Shown one piece after another: positions 16,339 to 24,920 of a DNA stretch of 64,000 bases. Origin of the DNA: CAZNXJ01 sp964577115 (GTDB lineage Bacteria > Planctomycetota > Planctomycetia > Pirellulales > Pirellulaceae); NCBI GenBank assembly GCA_964577115.1, contig CAZNXJ010000016.1:62001-126000 (forward strand), read 5' to 3'. The translations under genes and the position numbers were made by a program. The notes beneath the pieces are model-generated. The model was not told the origin of the DNA and did no database searches. It saw only the letters and a program-made list of their open reading frames with translations. Numbering within the stretch: position 1 is the stretch's first letter; each line of letters starts with the position of its first letter.

Positions 16339-16642
16339 GGCCCTTGCGTCCTTGTCTTGGGTCCTTGGGTGCAACTGCGAGCAACGCAGCGACGTGGTGC
16401 CGGCTCGCACGAGTCGTCATCGGCAATCACGCCTGGTGAATTTGAATGGCTTCCGCAAATTTTGCGGCGGGGTCATCCGGAGTTGGCGGCCAAGCGAAGG
16501 GAGGAAGCCTGGGGGATCCCACGCGCGTCGCAGCGTCACGGGCACGCTTACCATTTCGCTGCGGATTGACTGCCTTGCGCTGACGCGTTCGCTAAGATGG
16601 TCCCGTACAATTTCTGGCTCTGCGCAATGACGGACAGCACTC
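16339..16642. other. Divergent intergenic region
   Basis: This stretch should carry the promoters of the minus-strand membrane gene and the plus-strand PIG-L deacetylase gene. Sequences such as TTGACT (16566-16571) and TAAGAT (16593-16598) are present but spaced 21 bases apart, too far for a confident call. No gene is seen. Confidence 0.4.
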
Positions 16643-17455
16643 ATGCCACGCCTCTTGATTCTGGGAGCTCATCCGGATGACGCCGAGTACCATGCCGGCG
16701 GATTGGCCGCACGCTACCGGCGGCGTGGCGATGAAGTACGCATGGTTTCGGTGACCGACGGTCGCAGCGGCCACCATCGGCGGCGGGGAGCGGAACTCGT
16801 CGATCTACGTCGCGAGGAAGCACGGCGCGCGGGAGCCGTCATTGGCGCTACCTACGAAACGTGGGACTTTCCCGACGGGGCGCTACAGCCGACGCTCGAG
16901 CTGCGGTCCGCGATCATTCGCGAACTACGTACGTTTCGTCCGGATCTCGTGCTGACGCATCGCCCCTGGGATTACCATCCGGACCATCGAGCGGTCGGGC
17001 AGGCCGTGCAAGACGCCAGTTACCTGGTCACCGTGCCTGCGATTGTGCCGGACGTAGCGCACTTGGACCGCGATCCCGTCGTGGCGTACATGGTCGATCT
17101 GTTCACAAGACCGTGCCCGTTCCGTCCCGATGTATTGCTGGATATCTCTGACGAGTTTCCTGAGATCGTGGCGATGCTGGCCTGCCATGCTTCCCAGGTT
17201 TTCGAATGGCTGCCGTACAACCAGGGAATTGCCGAGCAGGTTCCGAGCGGCGAGCAGGAGCGCCGCGCGTGGCTCGCGGAATGGTTTCGCGAAGCTGTTC
17301 GGCCGCGCGCCGACCGGTTTCGTTCGGAGCTCGTCGAGCGGCTGGGCGAGCGTGGTCGCGATGTGGAACTGATCGAAGCCTACGAAATCAGCGAATACGC
17401 CGCGCGCATGACACCGGAACAACAGGTCGCACTGTTTCCGGGGCGCGCTGGATGA
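16643..17455 (+). CDS. PIG-L/LmbE family N-deacetylase
   Basis: The 270-residue protein has the PIG-L zinc hydrolase motifs: AHPDDAEYHAGG near the N-terminus (His, Asp-Asp metal/catalytic residues), TDGRSGHH, and the distal HPDHRAVGQAV with the second metal His pair. Related enzymes deacetylate N-acetylglucosamine conjugates such as GlcNAc-malate in bacillithiol synthesis (BshB1), GlcNAc-inositol in mycothiol synthesis, or lincomycin precursors. The overall wording (ETWDFPDGALQPTLELR, HRPWDYHPDH) is nearest the BshB1-like group, but no bshA or bshC gene is nearby, so the substrate is open. The C-terminal 60 residues are charged and helical. No signal peptide is present. Confidence 0.88.
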   Translation: MPRLLILGAHPDDAEYHAGGLAARYRRRGDEVRMVSVTDGRSGHHRRRGAELVDLRREEARRAGAVIGATYETWDFPDGALQPTLELRSAIIRELRTFRPDLVLTHRPWDYHPDHRAVGQAVQDASYLVTVPAIVPDVAHLDRDPVVAYMVDLFTRPCPFRPDVLLDISDEFPEIVAMLACHASQVFEWLPYNQGIAEQVPSGEQERRAWLAEWFREAVRPRADRFRSELVERLGERGRDVELIEAYEISEYAARMTPEQQVALFPGRAG

Positions 17456-17561
17456 AGGATGTACGGCGGTTCTAAGCGGACGCCCTAGCGCTCACGGCCG
17501 CCCGGATGCTGTGGTGCGGCGGGCGGGGTGGTGGCGTTCGCCCGCTGGTCCCGTGATGGCA

Positions 17562-18245
17562 TCACTGGGGGGGCGAGTTTGCCTCATCATTCAATCGCTC
17601 GAGCCGGATGGCGCGCAGCGCAGCGGTGGTATGCCAACTGGCGATGCCGAGCGGCCGTAGAGGTTCTTGCTCCCACCAGATCGAAAACTTCTTGTTTGCT
17701 CGTTCGACGTCGACCATCTTTTTGTTGTCGATCCACACTTGGATCCGTTCGTCGGTCACGCGGAGGCGGATGCGGTACCACTTGTCTTGTTGAAAGTTGA
17801 TGAAGTCGGTCGTTTCGTTTTCGACGGCCGCCATGTCGTTGATATTCGACAGTCCGGTAACGCCGCCGCCCCAACCGCCCGCCACGAACGTGCAGAACTG
17901 GTCACCTACGGGAAAGGTGATCCCGCAGAAGAAGTCGGAACCAGAGATGCGTTTCGCTTCGAGCGACAGTTCATAGTTGGTCGTTGGCATCTCGCCGCGC
18001 CACACGATGCCGGTTCCTGGACCACCGGCTTCTAGTCGAATCGTCTGCTGCTCGACCGACACCTTGCCGCTGCGATCGAAGAAACCGTCCTTCACCACCT
18101 TCCAGTCGCCCAGCGTTTTTCCGTCGAACAGGGCTCGGCCAGCCGGCTCGTCGGCAACGGCGAATGCCGAGTATCCCGCCGTCCAAAGTAGCACGCTGCT
18201 GATCACGGCGATCGCGTTCGAGAAGATAGTGGCAGCCATGTTCAT
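17562..18245 (-). CDS. Secreted DUF1080 (3-keto-disaccharide hydrolase-like) protein
   Basis: This is a 227-residue protein with an N-terminal signal peptide (about residues 1-31, ending AFAVADEPAG). The mature part is one DUF1080 domain: LFDGKTLGDWKVVKDGFF at its start, then GTGIVWRG, NYELSLEAKRISGSDFFCGI, GGWGG, and WYRIRLRVTDERIQVWIDN. DUF1080 proteins have a concanavalin-like fold and are abundant in planctomycetes and Bacteroidetes; some act on 3-keto-glycosides. The gene lies 49 bases downstream of the DUF58 gene on the same strand and could be the last gene of that operon or a separate unit. ATG 18245 has a GGAG nine bases upstream; ATG 18239 is an alternative. Confidence 0.87.
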   Translation of the reverse strand: MNMAATIFSNAIAVISSVLLWTAGYSAFAVADEPAGRALFDGKTLGDWKVVKDGFFDRSGKVSVEQQTIRLEAGGPGTGIVWRGEMPTTNYELSLEAKRISGSDFFCGITFPVGDQFCTFVAGGWGGGVTGLSNINDMAAVENETTDFINFQQDKWYRIRLRVTDERIQVWIDNKKMVDVERANKKFSIWWEQEPLRPLGIASWHTTAALRAIRLERLNDEANSPPQ

Positions 18246-18294
18246 GTCGGGCTCTCCGAAGCGGAATTTGTTCGCGGCTCCAGCACGAGCGAGA

Positions 18295-19713
18295 TCAAAG
18301 CAGATGTTGTGCTTTAATTCGCAAATATTCGTTGATCAGCGGCGCGGTCAGGTCCTCCGGGAAGGCGTCGACCGAGAGCACGCCCTGGTGGCCTAGATCC
18401 GTGATGACCTGCCGCCTCCAGGTCAGGATCTGCGCGGCTGCGGCCGCTCGATAGAGCGTGCTCCCCTGCGGCTGCTCGACATCCACCGCTTCAAATAGCC
18501 GCCGGTCACGTAACAGCACGGCCAACGGGAGGTGCCGTCCGACGAGCGCTCCGAGATACTGGTGGATTTGCGATGCGTTGACCTCATCGAGCACATTGGT
18601 CATGAGCACGACCAGCGAACGTTTGCGGCAGTGGCTGGCCAGGTACAGAAACGCCTGATCGTAACGCGACTCGACAATCTTCGGAAAACGGTTGAACGAC
18701 GCGTGCAGCAGATGATTCATCTGCCGCCGGCCCCCGCGGGGCGGAACGAAGCTATGCACATGATCGGAAAACGTCATCAGGCCGACACGATCGCCTTGGC
18801 GCAGTGCGACGTAGCCGAGCATCAGCATGGCGTTCAGCGCGTGATCGAGCAGCGTTAAACCATCGGCCTCGTTCGTCATCATGCGCCCGCAATCGACCAG
18901 AAACACGATCTGTTGGCTTTGGCTGGCTTGAAAGTCCTTGACCGTGAGTTTCTGGCGGCGCGCCGTGCTGCGCCAGTCGATGTGCCGATAATTGTCGTCG
19001 CGCGAATAATCCCGCAGGCGTTCGAAGTCATTGTCCTGACCGATGCGGCGGGTGCGCCGCACGCCCATCAAGCTCAGCCGATTCGTCCGCGCGAGCAGCG
19101 CGTACTCAGACATCTGCTGCATGTCCGGATAAACGTGGATGACGTCGGCCAGCGGCACGGAGAAAATCCGCTTCCAGAATCTCCAGCGACTGATGACTCG
19201 CAGGTACACGGCATACAAATGAAACTCGCCCCGGCGGCGAGCGCGCAGCTGATAGGGCAGTGTGACCCGGCTGAGCGGCTGCAGCTCGACCTGGAACTCG
19301 TCCGGCTGCGCTTCAAAGGCCTCCGGGATGTCATCGCGGATCCCGACGCGCAGCACACGCTGCGTTTGGTTGCTGATCGTCAGAGCGACTTCGTGCGGTT
19401 TGCCGAGCGATGCGACACGCTGGAGGCTCCGTTCGGCACGAAGCGCGCGCCGGCCGGGCAGGCTCGCCAGATCGACGGCTCCGGCCAGCACGATCGCCAC
19501 ATCCACGAGTATCGCCAGCAGAGCCAGTTCAGTGCGGATGAGCAGCAGCAGCGACGCGACGACGGCGACACAAAGCGCCAGCAGCATCCCCACGTCGGGA
19601 TAGATCTGCTTGCCCACCGCCAGCGCCACCAAAGGCAGGAGGAGCAGGGCGAAAGCGCCCCAAGCGTAGGGAAGCAGCGTTGAGGCCAGTTCGGCAACTG
19701 CAAGTTCGCTCAA
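18295..19713 (-). CDS. DUF58 domain protein, membrane-anchored
   Basis: The 472-residue protein starts with two or three hydrophobic helices (about residues 15-85), continues with a beta-rich segment and then the DUF58 signature around residues 225-265: GQDNDFERLRDYSRDDNYRH followed by IDWRSTARR. A von Willebrand A-like region follows (IVFLVDCGRMM, a MIDAS-like DxGR instead of DxSGSM). DUF58 proteins are nearly always paired with MoxR AAA+ ATPases, thought to act together in maturation or metal insertion. The start is TTG at 19711-19713, which overlaps the moxR TGA in a TTGA arrangement, so translation is coupled. It is the seventh gene of the operon that begins at 25834. Confidence 0.88.
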   Translation of the reverse strand: MSELAVAELASTLLPYAWGAFALLLLPLVALAVGKQIYPDVGMLLALCVAVVASLLLLIRTELALLAILVDVAIVLAGAVDLASLPGRRALRAERSLQRVASLGKPHEVALTISNQTQRVLRVGIRDDIPEAFEAQPDEFQVELQPLSRVTLPYQLRARRRGEFHLYAVYLRVISRWRFWKRIFSVPLADVIHVYPDMQQMSEYALLARTNRLSLMGVRRTRRIGQDNDFERLRDYSRDDNYRHIDWRSTARRQKLTVKDFQASQSQQIVFLVDCGRMMTNEADGLTLLDHALNAMLMLGYVALRQGDRVGLMTFSDHVHSFVPPRGGRRQMNHLLHASFNRFPKIVESRYDQAFLYLASHCRKRSLVVLMTNVLDEVNASQIHQYLGALVGRHLPLAVLLRDRRLFEAVDVEQPQGSTLYRAAAAAQILTWRRQVITDLGHQGVLSVDAFPEDLTAPLINEYLRIKAQHLL

Positions 19714-20957
19714 GTGCGCGGCACCTCGATCGAGCGGACCAGTTCGGTTAGCAGTCCGTCAACGCTGCGCCCCTCCACCTCCGCTTCCGCGGTCAAGATG
19801 ACGCGATGCCGCAGGGCGGGCAGAGCGATCTGGACGACATCGTCGGGCACGGCATAATCGCGGCCGGCAAAGGCGGCCAGCGTCCGCGCGCCTTGCAGCA
19901 GGGCCACGCCCGCCCGAGGCGAGGCGCCCATGTGGAATTGGGGCCAGCGGCGCGTCAGGCGCACGATCTGGTTGATGTAGTGCAGTAACTTATCCTCGAC
20001 GTGTACCTTTAGGTTTTCCTGGGTGATGCGCAGGATTTCTTCGGGGCTCGTCACCGTCTCGACGTCGCTTTCCAGGCGGTCGTAGAGGCTCGCCTGCTGT
20101 GTGTGCAGCCGCAGAATCGCATGCTCGTCCTGTTCATCCGGGTAGCTTGCGACGAGCTTGAACATAAACCGGTCGAGCTGCGCTTCCGGCAGGTTGTACG
20201 TACCCTCGGATTCGATCGGGTTCTGCGTCGCCATAACGAGAAAGGGGCGTTCCAGTTCATGGCTCACGCCATCGACGGTGACGCGGTATTCCTGCATGAT
20301 CTCGAGCAGCGCGGCGTGTGTTTTCGCAGGCGACCGGTTGATTTCATCGGCCAGCAGCAATTGCGTGAAAATGGGCCCCGGCCGGAAGCGAAATTCCTGC
20401 GTTTTCATATCGAACATCGGGGCGCCGGTGATGTCCGACGGCATGAGGTCCGCCGTGAATTGAATGCGCCCGAAGCGGCAGCCGAGTACGCGCGCCAGCG
20501 TGCGTACGAGTAGCGTCTTGCCGAGCCCCGGGACGCTTTCAATCAGCACGTGCCCGCCGGAAAACAGAGCGACGAGTGTTCCGAGCACCAGTTCGTGTTG
20601 GCCAACGAAGACCTTCCCGATCTCGTCCTGCAGACGTTCGAAGAGCCGCCGTGTGGGTGTGTCGCGCGCCGCATTCGGGTTCTCGGCCGCCGTGGCGGCT
20701 GGGCCGACCTCCGCGTCCCCGGTGCGCGCCTGCTGCTCCGGCCGTTCTGGGACTAGCCTCGGTTCATTTGCGGTTTCGCGATCCGCAGCAGCTGGACTCG
20801 GCGGCGGAGCCGGCACCGTTTGTTCGGTTCCGCACTCGGGGCACCGCGCCGTGCGGCCCACGGCCGCGGCCGGAACACGCAACGTCCGCCCACAACGGCT
20901 GCATGTGAAGTCGAGCGTCGAGGAGGACGTATCCAGAGGTGGAGGTAAGTCATTCAT
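19710..20957 (-). CDS. MoxR-family AAA+ ATPase with N-terminal zinc ribbon
   Basis: The 415-residue protein is a MoxR ATPase: Walker A GHVLIESVPGLGKTLLVR, the RIQFTADLMPSDITG segment, Walker B LLLADEINRSPAKTHAALLE and sensor 1 MATQNPIESEGTYNLPEAQ. MoxR proteins are chaperone-like ATPases that usually work with DUF58/VWA partners. Unlike most MoxR proteins (about 320 residues), it has a 90-residue N-terminal extension with a zinc-ribbon-like sequence, two CxxC pairs (CSRCGRTLRVPAAAVGRTA then RCPECG), joined by a Pro/Ala-rich linker to the ATPase. Similar small ribbons occur in many planctomycete proteins. It overlaps the next gene (DUF58) by four bases and follows the DUF4350 gene by 36. Confidence 0.93.
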   Translation of the reverse strand: MNDLPPPLDTSSSTLDFTCSRCGRTLRVPAAAVGRTARCPECGTEQTVPAPPPSPAAADRETANEPRLVPERPEQQARTGDAEVGPAATAAENPNAARDTPTRRLFERLQDEIGKVFVGQHELVLGTLVALFSGGHVLIESVPGLGKTLLVRTLARVLGCRFGRIQFTADLMPSDITGAPMFDMKTQEFRFRPGPIFTQLLLADEINRSPAKTHAALLEIMQEYRVTVDGVSHELERPFLVMATQNPIESEGTYNLPEAQLDRFMFKLVASYPDEQDEHAILRLHTQQASLYDRLESDVETVTSPEEILRITQENLKVHVEDKLLHYINQIVRLTRRWPQFHMGASPRAGVALLQGARTLAAFAGRDYAVPDDVVQIALPALRHRVILTAEAEVEGRSVDGLLTELVRSIEVPRT

Positions 20958-20993
20958 TGCGGACGTGTTGGAGCTTTCTGAAAGGTGCTTTTG

Positions 20994-22214
20994 TCACGAA
21001 TTCGGAGGAGAGTGAGGTGTCGGCGCGGGGCGGTGGTAGATGCGCAGTTGTTCACGCGCGTAATGCTCGTCCCGCGTTCGTTCGAGCAGCCGACCCAAGG
21101 CGTCGATATGCCGCCCGAAATCGCTGGCACCCGCCGAGGACAGCTCGCGAGGGCGGCCGAAGATGGGAAACGCGGCAAAACAGAGGACCATCCCCAGCAA
21201 CAACACGTGCATCAAGATAAATCCCAGCGGCCAGATGGTCAGCGCTTGCAGCGTGGAAGGCCCCTCGGTCTCTGGCTCAGAAAAATAAGCCATCCGATCA
21301 CCAGGAGGCAGCTCCACAAAGCCCACTCGCCGGTTCGTCCCGCAAGCAGCAATTACTTTTCCGGCCAGTTTACGATGTTCGCGATTGACGAGGGGCAGAT
21401 TCAGGAGAAACGCCCCGTTCGAAACGACCAGAATTTGGCTCGACAACCAGCCCGGATCCGTGACACGCGTCACGAGCGGACCGTGGGGCGTGGCGAGCAG
21501 GACTTCGCTGTGCGCCGCCGGTCGCTTCTGCACCGCGTATTGCCACGACTCCAGCTCCCCCCCAAGCAAGTCGAGCAGCGGTTCGGTAAGCGCGTAATCG
21601 GTATCCTCGTCTTGAGCGGGTGAGAGCCGCGTGCGGACGTAGATGTCGGTCGCAGCGACATCGACTCCGTCCGTCCAGCCATGCTCCGACTGCAACGCGT
21701 CCACTTTGTGCCAGCCGATTTCTCGGTCGAGCGTAAACCAGCGCCCGAACTGGCGGCTCGGCTCGGCCACCACTCGTTCGTCATGCCGCGCCATTGCTCG
21801 TCCACGCTCGCCCTCCGCCGCCCACTGCTCGCTGGATGACAATTGGGATCGGATTTGCTGCCAGTACTGCGGCGCCGCATCATAATCGCGGCCGATATAA
21901 ATGAGCGTGCGGTTGCCCACGGCGAGCCACTGTTCGAGCGCGGCACGCTGGTGAATCGACGGAACTCGGAAATCATCCGGCGCCCAAACGAGAACATCGA
22001 AGCGCGAAAGGGCAGGGGAGATGCGATTGGCCGTACTCACGCGATGGCCCGCAGCCCGGAACATGCCGGCGAGCACGGCCGTTCCGTTAACGCTGTTGCC
22101 GTCCGGCGCCCGCGATCGCCCGTATACGTTCTCGATGCGCGACTTGCTACAGCCTGCCAGAAGGAGGGCAAGCAGGATGGCAGTCATCGCGCAGAGAGGA
22201 TTCCGAAGCGTCAT
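20994..22214 (-). CDS. DUF4350 domain lipoprotein/membrane protein
   Basis: The 406-residue protein begins with a lipoprotein-type signal sequence ending LLLAGCSKSR (Cys at about residue 22). A DUF4350-type region follows, with NSVNGTAVLAGMFRAAGH, RFDVLVWAPDDF and ALEQWLAVGNRTLIYIGRDY, resembling the glutamine-amidotransferase-like fold of that family. Near residue 340 there is a hydrophobic segment (IWPLGFILMHVLLLGMVLCF). The C-terminal tail carries RHIDALGRLLERTRDEHYAR. DUF4350 genes commonly sit beside moxR/DUF58/DUF4129 genes, as here. It shares an ATGA overlap with the DUF4129 gene upstream. Function unknown; probably an envelope component of a MoxR system. Confidence 0.82.
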   Translation of the reverse strand: MTLRNPLCAMTAILLALLLAGCSKSRIENVYGRSRAPDGNSVNGTAVLAGMFRAAGHRVSTANRISPALSRFDVLVWAPDDFRVPSIHQRAALEQWLAVGNRTLIYIGRDYDAAPQYWQQIRSQLSSSEQWAAEGERGRAMARHDERVVAEPSRQFGRWFTLDREIGWHKVDALQSEHGWTDGVDVAATDIYVRTRLSPAQDEDTDYALTEPLLDLLGGELESWQYAVQKRPAAHSEVLLATPHGPLVTRVTDPGWLSSQILVVSNGAFLLNLPLVNREHRKLAGKVIAACGTNRRVGFVELPPGDRMAYFSEPETEGPSTLQALTIWPLGFILMHVLLLGMVLCFAAFPIFGRPRELSSAGASDFGRHIDALGRLLERTRDEHYAREQLRIYHRPAPTPHSPPNS

Positions 22215-23008
22215 CGCGGCGCGGGCTCCAAGGCGCGGTGGAAGGCATCCAGCTGCTGCCAGACCACGGCGAGCTGTTCGCGGTCCGGCATGCGTCGTCC
22301 GAAATAAACATCCTCGAAGGCGATCATTGTTGTTTCGAATAACGGCCGGATGTCGCGGTGGTGGCGCAGTTCATACAGGTACTGCCGGTTCGTCTTGCCT
22401 TTGGCGAGCCGAACCAGCTGCTTTTGGTCCAATACCAGAAGCTGGTAACTGAACAACAGCACGGTCGCTCGCCGGTAATCTCCGGCTTCATAGCACCGCC
22501 GAGCTTCCTCGAGCAGATCGGGGCTTTCGGGATCGAGCGCTACCGGGAGCTTTTCAAAACGTGCCGTTACGTCGGCCAGTTCGACGCGCGTTTCGGGAGC
22601 AGAACGCAGCTTTTGGCGTTCACCGCGCCTGTAGGCCCAAACGAGTCCACCGACGAAAACGCTCATCAGCAGCGCGGCGAGGAACCAGCCGAACGGCGTA
22701 AGGAATTTCGTCACGGGACCCACGGTCTGGGGCTGGGCGGTTCTGTCCTGGGGCTTCTTCTCCTTCACCGTTACTGCGCGGGAGCCGGTGACATGGCGAT
22801 ACTTTGCAACGTCGCCGACATTTTCGGGCGGCAACGGGCGGAGAGCGTCCTCGGACGGGTTGTACCAAGGCGGACGGGTGGAACCGAGTGACTCCGCGGC
22901 CGCTCGAACGGGATCGGGCGGACCGCTCGCTGCCGCTCGTACATTCCCCGCTGCTCCGCTTAGTAGAGCTCCTACCAGGATCAATGGCAGTAACAATCGG
23001 ACGTTCAT
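22211..23008 (-). CDS. DUF4129 domain membrane protein
   Basis: The 265-residue protein has a signal peptide (about residues 1-26), an extracytoplasmic segment with Pro- and Glu-rich sequence, one membrane helix (about residues 103-122, FGWFLAALLMSVFVGGLVWA) and a cytoplasmic C-terminal DUF4129 domain (about 160-245) with EARRCYEAGDYRRATVLLFS, KGKTNRQYLYEL and ETTMIAFEDVYFGRRMPDRE. In other bacteria DUF4129 is fused to transglutaminase-like proteins of MoxR/DUF58 clusters. The stop overlaps the start of the DUF4350 gene by four bases and the upstream membrane gene stops four bases before it, so expression is coupled. Confidence 0.85.
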   Translation of the reverse strand: MNVRLLLPLILVGALLSGAAGNVRAAASGPPDPVRAAAESLGSTRPPWYNPSEDALRPLPPENVGDVAKYRHVTGSRAVTVKEKKPQDRTAQPQTVGPVTKFLTPFGWFLAALLMSVFVGGLVWAYRRGERQKLRSAPETRVELADVTARFEKLPVALDPESPDLLEEARRCYEAGDYRRATVLLFSYQLLVLDQKQLVRLAKGKTNRQYLYELRHHRDIRPLFETTMIAFEDVYFGRRMPDREQLAVVWQQLDAFHRALEPAPR

Positions 23009-23011
23009 GAG

Positions 23012-23929
23012 CTATCCAGCGGATGGAACTTCCCGGAGCCGTTCGCCCTCGGCCCGCAGCAGCAGATAGACTTCCCAGCCTTCGTTGCGAATGCGCGCAT
23101 CGAGGTAGTTCAGGTACCGGCACACGGCCGAAAAGATGGCCAGCATCCAGAGCACGGCGGGGTACGCGACGTAGAGCATCCACGGGGTCGCCAGTTGCCA
23201 GCTGTCCCATAGGACGCCTTGTAGAAAGACGAGCGTTCCCATGGCGACGTACAGCAGCAGGCCGTGAATCAGGCAAGCGCCGATCCAGCGCGGGAACAGT
23301 TCGCCGCCCGCCCCGGCCGCTCCGCTATGCAATCGCGCACTGCGCTTGCCGACCGAAATCGAACCAGGGCCCGCCGATCGCAGCGGGATCTTCTCCAGCA
23401 AGACGATCTCGGGCAAGTACGGCCGCCACGAACGCAAGACGGCGGCGAGTAACGCCGCGACCGTCACGGACAGCTCGGCCGGATGGTATTCCTCGACGGT
23501 GACCAGCAAGAATAAAAAGGAAGCAGGGAGAGCAAGCCGGCGAATGCCGATCGTCCACACGAACGGTGCCCAGGTCGAGCGGAAATCGCGCAGGACGTCG
23601 CGCAGCGTCGTGTTCGGCATGAACATCAACATGCCGAGGTATACTGTCATCAGGCCCGTCGCCAGCGGCGCCTGGAGAAAGACGAGCAGCCCCATGCCAA
23701 AGACATAGCGGAAGTTGCGTCCGATATAGTCGATCGGCGCCAGCTGCTCCGTGGCCGGAATTGCCATGCGGCCGATGAGCACATAGTTCAGTACGAGTAG
23801 CGGCAGAATGCCGACGATCGCCGGTTTCAATAGCGCACCGCCATGCGACCGGAGAACTTGAAGGGCGAGGTCGACAATTTCGATCGCCGAGCGCTCACGA
23901 ATCACGATCCTTGTTTTATCCAGTTGCAC
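23012..23929 (-). CDS. Multi-pass membrane protein of the MoxR/DUF58 operon
   Basis: The 305-residue protein has about five or six hydrophobic segments (near residues 35-52, 78-105, 125-145, 152-167, 215-235 and 245-268). No enzyme motif is visible. The sequence KPAIVGILPLLVLNYVLIG and the C-terminal RYLNYLDARIRNEGWEVYLL resemble membrane proteins encoded between spoIIM and DUF4129 genes in MoxR clusters. The start is a GTG at 23927-23929 that lies inside the 3' end of the SpoIIM gene (14-base overlap), and the gene ends just before the DUF4129 start. Function is unknown; it is an integral member of the operon by spacing. Confidence 0.8.
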   Translation of the reverse strand: MQLDKTRIVIRERSAIEIVDLALQVLRSHGGALLKPAIVGILPLLVLNYVLIGRMAIPATEQLAPIDYIGRNFRYVFGMGLLVFLQAPLATGLMTVYLGMLMFMPNTTLRDVLRDFRSTWAPFVWTIGIRRLALPASFLFLLVTVEEYHPAELSVTVAALLAAVLRSWRPYLPEIVLLEKIPLRSAGPGSISVGKRSARLHSGAAGAGGELFPRWIGACLIHGLLLYVAMGTLVFLQGVLWDSWQLATPWMLYVAYPAVLWMLAIFSAVCRYLNYLDARIRNEGWEVYLLLRAEGERLREVPSAG

Positions 23930-24920
23930 GAGCGGCGCTCCGCGGGTATCCCAAGACGAGGAAATAAAACATCAGCATGGTGCTGCTGACGATTGCCGCC
24001 CCGGCCTTCACCGGATAAGGCAGCACGGACGGGGAAACAAATCCTTCCAGGAACGCCGCCATCACGAACAGGATCATGGCCGCCCCCATGAGCGGCATCG
24101 CTTCGCGAGCGGCACGCGTGAGCGACGCGCCTCGCGACCACCCGCCCGTCCGGATCCAGGACCATCCGAGCCGCAGACCGGCAGCCGCCGACATGACGAT
24201 TGCCGTCAATTCGAACGGGCCATGTGCGGTCACGAAATGAAAGAAGTTTGCGCCTGCCGCAACGTCGGGCCGCGCCATATACCCGAAGGCGGCCCCCAAA
24301 AACGCCGCATTGAATGTGGTGATGCAGATCCCAGGAATGACCAACAAGCCGCCGGCAAAACACTTCAGCCCGATGTTCGTGTTGTGGCGAATGTAAAAAC
24401 TGGCCATGAACACGTCCTCGTCCGCGGTCCGTGTTCGCGTGCCTTGCGACGAGACGATTGGCTCACTGAAGCTCGATTCGAGCTGCTCGAGCCCATCCCG
24501 CGTTAAAACCTGTTCAGCATACTGGGGCCACCAGGACTCGGCGTAAGCAAAACAGGCCGACAGGAGAAACACACCCCAGAACAACAGAAAGGCCAATTGC
24601 ACGCATCCGTCGTGAAAAATTTTCTGGGGAGTTTCGACGAACAGAACACGAGCCCAGCTCTGCACATCGAAATATCGGCTGCGGTAGAGCTGATTATGCG
24701 CGCGGCCGATCAGCCGATGCAGGTACTGTACTGTGGCGGGAGGAAGCAAGTACGCGTCGGCCAGCGCCAGGTCCGCACAGGCCGCTCGATAAAGAGCCGC
24801 GAAGCGCGCGATCTCGTGCGCCGGCACGCGCCTGAAGCGCGTCGTGGCGAGCTTTTCGCAGAGCTCTTCCAGTTCGCGCCATTGCTGCCGGCGGCGCTGC
24901 ATGATTTCCGCAACGTTCAT
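23916..24920 (-). CDS. Stage II sporulation protein M (SpoIIM)-like membrane protein
   Basis: The 334-residue protein begins at ATG 24920 (MNVAEIMQRRRQQWRELEEL), overlapping the RDD gene by four bases. The same frame is open much further upstream, but that part is antisense-like sequence inside the RDD gene. The first 100 residues are soluble and helical; then come about five membrane helices. The SpoIIM-family segment is NTNIGLKCFAGGLLVIPGIC followed by ANFFHFVTAHGPFELTAIVM, with the conserved HG(P/I)FE. In sporulating Firmicutes SpoIIM takes part in engulfment with SpoIID/P; in non-sporulating bacteria such proteins sit in MoxR/DUF58/RDD clusters, as here, with unknown role. Confidence 0.87.
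   Translation of the reverse strand: MNVAEIMQRRRQQWRELEELCEKLATTRFRRVPAHEIARFAALYRAACADLALADAYLLPPATVQYLHRLIGRAHNQLYRSRYFDVQSWARVLFVETPQKIFHDGCVQLAFLLFWGVFLLSACFAYAESWWPQYAEQVLTRDGLEQLESSFSEPIVSSQGTRTRTADEDVFMASFYIRHNTNIGLKCFAGGLLVIPGICITTFNAAFLGAAFGYMARPDVAAGANFFHFVTAHGPFELTAIVMSAAAGLRLGWSWIRTGGWSRGASLTRAAREAMPLMGAAMILFVMAAFLEGFVSPSVLPYPVKAGAAIVSSTMLMFYFLVLGYPRSAARATG

Noticed and set aside
16566..16598. TTGACT...TAAGAT as promoter of the PIG-L gene
   Set aside because: The spacer is 21 bases, outside the 16-18 range expected for a sigma-70 promoter.
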